Shown in pieces: positions 33,861 through 41,098 of a stretch of DNA of 64,000 nt. Under the pieces are notes generated by a model, which was given only the letters and a program-made list of their open reading frames with translations, did no database searches and was not told the origin of the DNA. Every line of letters begins with the position of its first letter. Positions within the stretch are counted from its first letter, which is position 1. Where the stretch lies: positions 310,001 through 374,000 of the forward strand of contig NZ_JBAJMV010000004.1 of the NCBI RefSeq assembly GCF_036880965.1. Reading direction: 5' to 3'. A program made the position numbers and the translations under genes. The stretch is from JAUASW01 sp036880965 (lineage in GTDB: Bacteria > Pseudomonadota > Gammaproteobacteria > Burkholderiales > Burkholderiaceae_C).

Positions 33861-35173
33861 GCGCCTCCACCGCCAAGCCCCGGCTCAGCCTGTGGCAGAT
33901 CCTGAACATGAACGTCGGCTTCTTCGGCATCCAGTTCAGCTTCGGCCTGCAGCAGAGCAACATGAGCCCGATCTACCAGTACCTCGGCGCCGACGAGGCC
34001 AGCCTGCCGCTGCTATGGCTGGCCGGCCCGATGACCGGCCTGCTGGTGCAACCGCTGATCGGCGCGATGAGCGACCGCACGGTCTCGCGCTGGGGCCGGC
34101 GCACGCCCTACTTCCTGATCGGCGCCCTGCTGTGCAGCCTCGGCCTGCTGCTGATGCCGACCAGCCCGACGCTGTGGTTCGCGGCCGCCCTGCTGTGGAT
34201 CCTGGACGCCGCCAACAACGTGACCATGGAACCCTACCGGGCCTATGTGTCAGACCGGCTCGACGAGAGCCAGCATGCCCAGGGCTTCCTGACCCAGAGC
34301 GCCTTCACCGGCCTGGCACAGACCCTGGCCTACCTGGCGCCCTCGCTGATGGTCTGGGCTGGCCTGAGCCGCGACGCCGTGGGCAGCAACCACATCCCGC
34401 AGACCACGCTGCTGGCCTTCCAGCTCGGCGCCCTGCTGTCCTTCGTCACCGTGTGGTGGTCGGTGCGCCGCGTGCCTGAGCTGCCGCTGAGCCCGTCCGA
34501 GCTCTCGGCACTGCGGGCCCGGCCGCGCGGCGCGCGTGCGACGCTGGCCGAGATCGTCGCCGCTTTCCGCGAGATGCCCGACGCGATGCGGCGCCTGTGG
34601 TGGATGAAGCTGTTCCAGTGGTACGCCATGATGTGCTACTGGATCTACATCGTGCCCTGCCTGGCCCGCACCATGTTCGGCACCGACGACCCGACCTCCG
34701 CCGGCTTCCGCGAGGCCGGCCTCCTGAACGGGCAGATCGGCGGCTTCTACAACTTCGTGGCCTTCCTGGCAGCGCTCAGCATGCTGCCCTTCACCCGGCG
34801 TTTCGGCGCGCAGCGGGTGCATGCGCTGTGCCTGCTGCTGGCCGGCGGCGCGCTGTGGTGGATTCCATCCATCCACGACCGCGCGCTGCTGTTCGTGCCG
34901 ATGCTGGGCGTGGGCCTGGCCTGGGCCAGCATCATGGGCAACCCCTATGTGCTGCTGGCGGGTTGCATCCCTCCCGAGCGAGCCGGGGTCTACATGGGCA
35001 TCTTCAACATGTTCATCGTGATTCCCATGCTGATCCAGATGCTGACCCTGCCACTGATCTACCAATCCTGGCTGGGCGGCGACCCGGCCCAGGTGATCCG
35101 CCTCGCCGGCACCCTGCTTCTGCTGGCTGCCGTGGCCGTCCTGAGGGTGCGCCTGCCGCACCAAGAGAAATGA
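33857..35173 (+). CDS. MFS sugar symporter (sucrose transporter, SUT/SuxC-like)
   Basis: A 438-residue transporter with 12 predicted helices. The N-terminal NMNVGFFGIQFSFGLQQSNMS segment and the loop motif SDRTVSRWGRRTPYF (between helices 2 and 3) match the glycoside-pentoside-hexuronide/plant-type sucrose symporter branch of MFS. It likely takes up sucrose with protons across the inner membrane. Overlaps the fructokinase stop and the sucrose phosphorylase start by four bases each, so the three are tightly coupled. Confidence 0.87.
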   Translation: MSASTAKPRLSLWQILNMNVGFFGIQFSFGLQQSNMSPIYQYLGADEASLPLLWLAGPMTGLLVQPLIGAMSDRTVSRWGRRTPYFLIGALLCSLGLLLMPTSPTLWFAAALLWILDAANNVTMEPYRAYVSDRLDESQHAQGFLTQSAFTGLAQTLAYLAPSLMVWAGLSRDAVGSNHIPQTTLLAFQLGALLSFVTVWWSVRRVPELPLSPSELSALRARPRGARATLAEIVAAFREMPDAMRRLWWMKLFQWYAMMCYWIYIVPCLARTMFGTDDPTSAGFREAGLLNGQIGGFYNFVAFLAALSMLPFTRRFGAQRVHALCLLLAGGALWWIPSIHDRALLFVPMLGVGLAWASIMGNPYVLLAGCIPPERAGVYMGIFNMFIVIPMLIQMLTLPLIYQSWLGGDPAQVIRLAGTLLLLAAVAVLRVRLPHQEK

Positions 35174-36651
35174 AGAACCAAGTCCAACTGATCACCTACG
35201 TCGACCGACTGGCGGGCACGCTCGAGGGCCTGCGCGGCCTGCTCGCTCCGCAGGGCACGAGCCCGCTGGCCGGCGCTTTCGGCGGCGTGCACCTGCTGCC
35301 CTTCTTCTACCCGATCGATGGCGCGGACGCCGGCTTCGACCCGATCGACCACACCCAGGTCGACCCGCGCCTGGGCGGCTGGCCCGAGCTGCGCGCACTG
35401 ACCGGCGAGCTGGACGTGATGGCCGACGTGATCGTCAACCACGTGTCGGCCGACTCCCCGCAGTTCCAGGACTTTGCCGAGAAGGGCGAGGCCTCGCGCT
35501 ATGCCGGCCTGTTCCTCACGATGGAGGCGGTGTTCCCGAACGGCGCCACCGAGCAGCAGCTGCTGAAGATCTACCGCCCACGCCCGGGCCTGCCCTTCAC
35601 CTGCGCCACGCTGAAGAACGGCGAGCGCAAGATCCTCTGGACCACATTCACGTCCAAGCAGCTGGACATCGACGTGCAGCATCCCGAGGGCCGCGCCTAC
35701 CTGGACGGCATCCTCGAGCGCTTCGCCGAAAACGGCATCCGTATGATCCGTCTCGACGCGGCCGGCTACGCGATCAAGAAGGCGGGCGAGTCCTGCTTCA
35801 TGATGCCGGAGAGCTTCGACTTCGTCGCCGATTTCACCCGCCGCGCACAGGCGCTGGGCATTGAGGTGCTGGTCGAGATCCATGCCTACTACCGGCGCCA
35901 GATCGAGATTGCCGCCCAGGTGGACTGGGTCTACGACTTCGCGCTGCCGCCGCTGGTGCTGCATGCCTTCGAGTTCGGCACGGCCGATCCGCTGCGGCAC
36001 TGGATCAGGGTCCGCCCGAACAATGCGCTCACGGTGCTCGACACGCACGACGGCATCGGCATCATCGACATCGGCGCCGATGCGGCCGACCGCGAGGGCT
36101 CGCCCGGTCTCGTGCCGCCGGCCGAGCTGGATGCCCTGGTCGAACGCATCCATGCCAACAGCGGCGGCCAGAGCCGCCAGGCCACGGGCGCCGCCGCCTC
36201 CAACCTCGATCTCTACCAGGTCAACTGCACCTTCTTTGACGCGCTCGGCGGCGACGAACGGCGCTACCTGCTGGCGCGGGCGCTTCAGTTCTTCCTGCCC
36301 GGCGTGCCGCAGGTCTACTACGTGGGCCTGCTGGCCGGCCGCAACGACATGGCGCTGCTGCAGCGCACCGGCGTGGGCCGCGACATCAACCGCCAATACT
36401 TCGATGCAGGCCAGCTGGACGACGCCGTGCAAACACCGGTGGTGCAGCGACTGCTGGAATTGATTCGCTGGCGCAACGGGCATCCGGCCTTTGGCGGCCG
36501 CTTCGAGCTGCTGCCCGGCCAGGGCGCCACGCTGGCCTTGCGCTGGACCCACGCAGACCAGTGGGCCGAGCTGACGGTGGACATGGCCACGCTGGCCAAT
36601 CAACGCCGCTGGACCGACACAAGCGGCCAGGTGCAGACCGACAGCTTCTGA
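35170..36651 (+). CDS. Sucrose phosphorylase (GH13_18)
   Basis: A 493-residue cytosolic enzyme that converts sucrose and phosphate to glucose-1-phosphate and fructose. N-terminus VQLITYVDRLAG and HLLPFFYPIDGADAGFDPIDH (read here in part) match GH13_18; the nucleophile is in IRLDAAGYA (about residue 193), the acid/base Glu in LVEIHAYY (about 235) and the third Asp in VLDTHDGIG (about 290). Length (about 490) is right for the family. Last gene of the sucrose operon; it overlaps the symporter stop by four bases. Phosphorolysis saves one ATP compared with sucrose hydrolysis. Confidence 0.93.
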   Translation: MKNQVQLITYVDRLAGTLEGLRGLLAPQGTSPLAGAFGGVHLLPFFYPIDGADAGFDPIDHTQVDPRLGGWPELRALTGELDVMADVIVNHVSADSPQFQDFAEKGEASRYAGLFLTMEAVFPNGATEQQLLKIYRPRPGLPFTCATLKNGERKILWTTFTSKQLDIDVQHPEGRAYLDGILERFAENGIRMIRLDAAGYAIKKAGESCFMMPESFDFVADFTRRAQALGIEVLVEIHAYYRRQIEIAAQVDWVYDFALPPLVLHAFEFGTADPLRHWIRVRPNNALTVLDTHDGIGIIDIGADAADREGSPGLVPPAELDALVERIHANSGGQSRQATGAAASNLDLYQVNCTFFDALGGDERRYLLARALQFFLPGVPQVYYVGLLAGRNDMALLQRTGVGRDINRQYFDAGQLDDAVQTPVVQRLLELIRWRNGHPAFGGRFELLPGQGATLALRWTHADQWAELTVDMATLANQRRWTDTSGQVQTDSF

Positions 36652-36728
36652 GGGAGGCATGCGCCCTTTGGCGCAAATTTCCTGCGTTCACGGGTGAGCC
36701 CATTGACTCACTTCACAAGGAGCCACCC

Positions 36729-37721
36729 GTGAACCTGCCTCACACGCGCCGCCTGACCGCGGCCTTCGCCCTCCTGTTTGTCACCCTGAGCGCCAACGGC
36801 CAGGCTGATGAAGCCGGCAGCCTCGCCTACTCGCCGCCGGTGATCGGTGACCGCGATCTGGGAGCGGCCCGAGGAGTGGGCAGGGTGGCCATCGCGTCCT
36901 TCGTCGTGCAGTACGTGCTGGGCCAGACCTCCAATGGCGGCGGCGTGACGCTGAGCTTCGAGACGGCGTTGCAATCCGACCCTGGCCGGCTGCAGGCCAT
37001 GACAGAAACCATGTATGCCAACTTCCAGGCCGCCTTGAGGGCCGCAGGCTTCGAGCTGGTGCCGCACGACACGCTGATGGCCACGCCCGAATACCGCACC
37101 ATGCAGGAGAAATCCAGCGCCACGCCGCTGCTGATGGAAACCGCCTCGCCGGGTTCCAAGTCGGGCGCCTACAAAAGCCTCTTTCACACGCCCAAGGGCC
37201 TGATCCTCAATCTCAAGGGCGACGAGTACGACAACCTGAAGAGCAACTACACCGGCTTCAGCAGCGTCAGCGACGACACGCTGACCTTCACCGGCCGGCT
37301 CGGCCAGTACAGCACCAACTGGCCCTACTACGACAAGGCGCTGCAGAAGGCGCTGGGCGCGGCCAGCCTGCATGTGCGCGTGTTCGTGCCCATCGCCCAT
37401 GTCTGGAACAGTTCCAGCCGCGCCGGCCCCTGGATGCACTACAGCTCGGGCGCCATGGCCGCCGTGCGCCTGGGCGAGCGCTTCACCCGCCTGGCCGTGG
37501 GCCACGACGGCGACATCGCCAAGCTCTACCTGACCGAAGACATGATGAGCCGGGGCATCACCGAGGCCAAGTTCCTGCGCGAAACCACCAACCTGTTCGG
37601 CAAGGTGACCGGCCGCGAGGTGGACTATCAGATCAACACCCAGGTCTACGAGCAGCTGATACCGGTGATGGCCGACCAGGCCTTGAAGGCCATGCTGGCG
37701 CGCCTGAAGGCTGGCGGCTGA
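36729..37721 (+). CDS. Secreted protein of unknown function
   Basis: A 330-residue protein with signal peptide (start GTG at 36729, AAGGAG 7 bases upstream, cleavage near GQA). The mature part opens YSPPVIGDRDLG and has a repeated alpha/beta pattern; there is a VFVPIAHVWNSSSRAG segment and a KLYLTEDMM segment but no motif that I can name. It begins 77 bp after the sucrose phosphorylase stop; membership of that operon is unlikely given the gap and lack of sugar-related motif. Convergent with the AraC gene. Confidence 0.7.
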   Translation: MNLPHTRRLTAAFALLFVTLSANGQADEAGSLAYSPPVIGDRDLGAARGVGRVAIASFVVQYVLGQTSNGGGVTLSFETALQSDPGRLQAMTETMYANFQAALRAAGFELVPHDTLMATPEYRTMQEKSSATPLLMETASPGSKSGAYKSLFHTPKGLILNLKGDEYDNLKSNYTGFSSVSDDTLTFTGRLGQYSTNWPYYDKALQKALGAASLHVRVFVPIAHVWNSSSRAGPWMHYSSGAMAAVRLGERFTRLAVGHDGDIAKLYLTEDMMSRGITEAKFLRETTNLFGKVTGREVDYQINTQVYEQLIPVMADQALKAMLARLKAGG

Positions 37722-37739
37722 GCCGGCCCGGGCCGTGCG

Positions 37740-38714
37740 TCAGGCTCTGCTGGCCGGCTCCCATGCCTGCCGACGGCGCCAGGCCGCCGGCGGCATGCCG
37801 TACTCGCGCCGGAAGGCCCGGCTGAAGGCGGTGTCGGTCTGGTAGCCGACCTCCTCGGCGATCTGCGCCAGCGGCGCATTGCTGCGCGCCAGCAGATTGG
37901 AGGCCAGCAGCATGCGCCACTGGGCCAGGTACTGCATCGGCGCCTGACCCACCAGCTGTGCGAAACGCTCCGCAAGCACGGAGCGTGAGGTGCCAGCGGT
38001 GCGCGCCAGCTCCTCCAGCGTCCAGCAACGGGCCGGTTCGGCATGCAGGGCGCGCAGCGCGGCGCCGACGATGCGGTCATTCACGCCGGCCAGCCAGCCG
38101 GTGTGCTGGCTGCTCTGTTCGAGCATGTAGATGCGCAGCACCTCGATGAACAGCACCTCGGCCAGTTTGGCCAGCAGCCCCTGGCCACCGGGCCGCGGCG
38201 AGCGTGCCTCCACCAGGGCATAGCGCACCGAACTCTCCAGCCAGAGGCCGGCATCCGAGCCGCGCACGCTGACCTTCAGCAATGGTGGCAGGCCGGCCAG
38301 CAGCATGCGGGCCAGCCGCGCGTCGCAGGCCAGGTAGCCGCACACCAGCTTGGTGGTCGCCCCGCCGCCGCCATAGTCCAGCAAGCGCGGCCGGCGCGCC
38401 AGCACCTCGTCCAGCCGCGCGCCCGCTGCCGGCGGCAGGCCCGGCGCCGAGCCCATGCGGTGCGCATCACCCTGCGGGAACACCACCACGTCGCCCGCCA
38501 CCAGGCGCTGTGGCGCGGCATCGCCGATCTCGACCCAGCATTCGCCTTCGGTGATCATGTGGAAGATCACCACCCGCTCTGCCGTCGGTTCCAGGTGAGG
38601 CGCAGCCGAGTCGGCATGCGGCGCCTGATAGCACCACGGTGCGGTGAAGCGGCCGTGCAGGAAGATCGCCCCCACCAGGCGGACCACGCGCAGCGTCTGC
38701 GAAAGAGCGTCCAT
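37740..38714 (-). CDS. AraC-family regulator with cupin_6 sensor
   Basis: A 324-residue regulator. The N-terminal cupin_6 domain (about 15-190) has ERVVIFHMITEGECWVEIGD (read in part) and GDVVVFPQGDAHRMGS. The C-terminal AraC domain has two helix-turn-helix units, WTLEELARTAGTSRSVLAERF and LAQIAEEVGYQTDTAFSRAFRREYG (positions about 235-305). Ligand unknown. It starts 6 bp after the stop of the OsmC gene in the same direction, so the two are one operon and OsmC may be linked to its signal, for example peroxide or an electrophile. Confidence 0.88.
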   Translation of the reverse strand: MDALSQTLRVVRLVGAIFLHGRFTAPWCYQAPHADSAAPHLEPTAERVVIFHMITEGECWVEIGDAAPQRLVAGDVVVFPQGDAHRMGSAPGLPPAAGARLDEVLARRPRLLDYGGGGATTKLVCGYLACDARLARMLLAGLPPLLKVSVRGSDAGLWLESSVRYALVEARSPRPGGQGLLAKLAEVLFIEVLRIYMLEQSSQHTGWLAGVNDRIVGAALRALHAEPARCWTLEELARTAGTSRSVLAERFAQLVGQAPMQYLAQWRMLLASNLLARSNAPLAQIAEEVGYQTDTAFSRAFRREYGMPPAAWRRRQAWEPASRA

Positions 38715-38720
38715 GCCCGC

Positions 38721-39251
38721 TCAGCTCGCCACGTCCACGTGCAGCGCCAGCGGCATGGGCTGCTCGACGGTGCAGCCCACCGGCGAGCAGCGGGCCGTCC
38801 ATTCAACCAGGGTGCGCAGCCGTTCGGCAGGCACGCCGGGCGCACCGATGCGCACATGCAGGGCGATCTCCAGCGGCTGCGCCGGCACCGCGCTGCCGTC
38901 GGCCTCGGGAATGAGCAGCATGCCGCGCGTATCGGAGCGGCTGCTTGCGCGCGCCTCCAGCGTCTCCAGCCGGATGCCCTCGGCGGCGGCGGCCATCGCG
39001 ATGCGGGTCACGGCGCAGGAGGCCAGACCCGCACGCATGAACCAGCCGGGCGTCGGTGCGCCGTCTTCGCCGCCGATCTCGGCGGGCATGTCGGTCAGCA
39101 GCTCATGGCCGGCGTCGTGCAGCACGCGGGTGCGCAGGCCGCCGTCCCAGCGCGCGGTGGCGGCCGCATCGTCATGAATGCCGGCCTGAGGCTTGCGACG
39201 CAAGGCGGCGCTGACTCTGTCGAGAGCTGTGGCTATCCGTTCCATGCTCAT
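38721..39251 (-). CDS. OsmC-family protein (peroxide reduction type)
   Basis: A 176-residue OsmC/Ohr fold protein. The first redox Cys is in AGLASCAVTRI (about 77) and the second in CSPVGCTVEQP (about 155), the pair that reduces organic hydroperoxides in this superfamily. It also has DMPAEIGGEDGAPTPGWFM, the usual OsmC substrate-loop text. It precedes the AraC-type gene. Whether it reduces peroxides in practice is inferred from the cysteines. Confidence 0.85.
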   Translation of the reverse strand: MSMERIATALDRVSAALRRKPQAGIHDDAAATARWDGGLRTRVLHDAGHELLTDMPAEIGGEDGAPTPGWFMRAGLASCAVTRIAMAAAAEGIRLETLEARASSRSDTRGMLLIPEADGSAVPAQPLEIALHVRIGAPGVPAERLRTLVEWTARCSPVGCTVEQPMPLALHVDVAS

Positions 39252-39428
39252 GGCGTGCTCCCTTCAGATGCGTGCGGCGATTCTGCAGCCGAGCCCGTCG
39301 GTGCGCCAGAGCCGCCGCCGACTGATCGCAATACGGACGCTCGGTCAGGAGCCGCCGACGATCAGGCAGGACGGCGGGTCGGCCGCGCAGCGACAGTGGC
39401 GCACCCATCCTCACCTCGGGAGAACCGC

Positions 39429-40244
39429 ATGAACACCGCAGTCATCGACCTTGCCGCCGTCAAGACCCGCCAGCAAGCTGCCTGGGGCAGCGGCGACTAC
39501 GCAATCATCGGCACCACGCTGCAGATCGTCGGCGAGATGCTGGCCGAGGCCGTGGACCTGCGCACCGACGAGCGCGTGCTCGACGTGGCGGCCGGCAACG
39601 GCAATGCGACGCTCGCGGCTGCACGGCGCGGCTGCCTCGTCACATCGACCGACTATGTCGGCACCCTGCTGGAGCGCGGCGCCGAGCGTGCGCGCGCCGA
39701 GCGCCTCGCCGTGACCTTCCAGACCGCCGATGCCGAGGCCCTGCCCTTTGCCGACGCCAGCTTCGATGCGGTGCTCTCGACCTTCGGCGTGATGTTCACC
39801 CCCGACCATGCCAAGTCCGCCAGCGAGATGACCCGCGTGGTCCGCCCGGGGGGCCGCATCGGCCTGGCCAACTGGACACCTGACAGCATGGTCGGCCGCC
39901 TGTTCAAGCTGCTGGGCCGCTACGTGCCGCCACCGGCCGGCGTGCAGCCGCCTGGGCTGTGGGGCACCGAGGCCCATCTGCGCGAGCTGTTCGGCGACAA
40001 GGCCGCAAAGCTGCAGATCACGCCCCGCGACTTCGTCTTCCGCTACCGCTCGGCGGCACACTTTGTCGAGGTGTTCCGCAACTGGTACGGACCGGTGCAC
40101 AAGGCCTTCGCCGCCCAGACGCCCGAGAAGGCCGAGGCCCTGGCTGCCGAGATGGCCGAGCTGCTCGAAAACCTCAACCGCGGCGGCCCGGGGTCCCTGG
40201 TCGTGCCTTCGGAATACCTGGAAGTGGTCGTCACTCGGGCGTGA
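39429..40244 (+). CDS. SAM-dependent class I methyltransferase
   Basis: A 271-residue methyltransferase. SAM motif I is VLDVAAGNGNATLAAA (about 46), with motif II near STDYVG, and motif post-I in FQTADAEALPFADASFDAVLSTFGVMFTPDH (read in part). Of the UbiE/Methyltransf_11 kind, but the substrate cannot be told. The ATG at 39429 follows CGGGAG. It is followed by a second methyltransferase gene with only 8 bp between stop and ATG. Confidence 0.85.
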   Translation: MNTAVIDLAAVKTRQQAAWGSGDYAIIGTTLQIVGEMLAEAVDLRTDERVLDVAAGNGNATLAAARRGCLVTSTDYVGTLLERGAERARAERLAVTFQTADAEALPFADASFDAVLSTFGVMFTPDHAKSASEMTRVVRPGGRIGLANWTPDSMVGRLFKLLGRYVPPPAGVQPPGLWGTEAHLRELFGDKAAKLQITPRDFVFRYRSAAHFVEVFRNWYGPVHKAFAAQTPEKAEALAAEMAELLENLNRGGPGSLVVPSEYLEVVVTRA

Positions 40245-40252
40245 ACGAGGCC

Positions 40253-41098
40253 ATGGACGAGCGCCTGCAAGGCCGCATCCAGCGCTATGGCTGGGACCGG
40301 GCGGCGCCAGCCTATGCGCGCCATTGGCACGGCCCGCTGGCCGGCTTGCAGCAGCAGTTGATGGCGCTGGCCGCACCCATGCTCGGCGAGGCGGTGCTCG
40401 ACGTGGCCTGCGGCCCGGGCCTCATGGCAACAACGGCCGCGCTGACCGTCGGGCTGGCCGGTCGGGTGCTCGGTGTCGATCTGTCCGAAACGATGGTGCA
40501 GTCCGCCCGGCGGCACGCCGAGGAGTCAGGTTGCAGCCAGGCTCGCTTTGCGCGCATGGATGCCCAGCAACTCGCCCTGCCCGATTCCAGTTTCGACCTG
40601 GCGTTGTGCTCACTGGGGCTGATGTATGTGCCCAACCCGCAGGCCGCCTTGCGCGAGCTGTATCGCGTGCTGCGCCCTGGCGGCCGGGCGGTGCTCGCCG
40701 TCTGGGGGGAACGCGCCAGCTGTGGCTGGGCGCCGCTGTTCGGCATCGTCGACGCCGAGGTGCAGAGCGAGGTCTGCCCGCTGTTCTTCGGCCTCGGCCA
40801 GGGCGATGCGCTGGCCCGCGAATGCGCGTCGGCCGGTCTGCTCGTCAGCCTGCAAAGGCGGCGCCGCGACTCACTGGACTATCGTGACGGCGATGCGGCT
40901 TGCGCTGCGGCATTTGCCGGTGGGCCCGTGGCACTGGCCTGGTCGCGCTTCGACACCACGGTGCGAGAGCGCGTCCAGGCCCGCTATCTGCAGGCCCTGG
41001 CGCCATGGCAAGACGCCCAAGGCGGCTACCAGGTGCCGGCGCAATACATGATCGTCGCAGCGCAAAAACCGCTGCCTCATCCGCACTGCCCCACGTAG
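40253..41098 (+). CDS. SAM-dependent class I methyltransferase (second)
   Basis: A 281-residue methyltransferase of the Methyltransf_11 kind: motif I VLDVACGPGLMATT (about 44), motif II VLGVDLSETM and the post-I ARMDAQQLALPDSSFDLALC. It shares only the fold-level motifs with the one upstream, so it is not a recent duplicate. A GTG at 40241 overlaps the preceding stop (GTGA) and is an alternative start; the ATG at 40253 has GAGG five bases upstream. Its last 22 bp overlap the convergent nrdJ gene. Confidence 0.85.
   Translation: MDERLQGRIQRYGWDRAAPAYARHWHGPLAGLQQQLMALAAPMLGEAVLDVACGPGLMATTAALTVGLAGRVLGVDLSETMVQSARRHAEESGCSQARFARMDAQQLALPDSSFDLALCSLGLMYVPNPQAALRELYRVLRPGGRAVLAVWGERASCGWAPLFGIVDAEVQSEVCPLFFGLGQGDALARECASAGLLVSLQRRRRDSLDYRDGDAACAAAFAGGPVALAWSRFDTTVRERVQARYLQALAPWQDAQGGYQVPAQYMIVAAQKPLPHPHCPT

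Noticed and set aside
35059..36660. A 533-residue minus-strand open frame
   Set aside because: Antisense to sucrose phosphorylase, which has all three catalytic residues.
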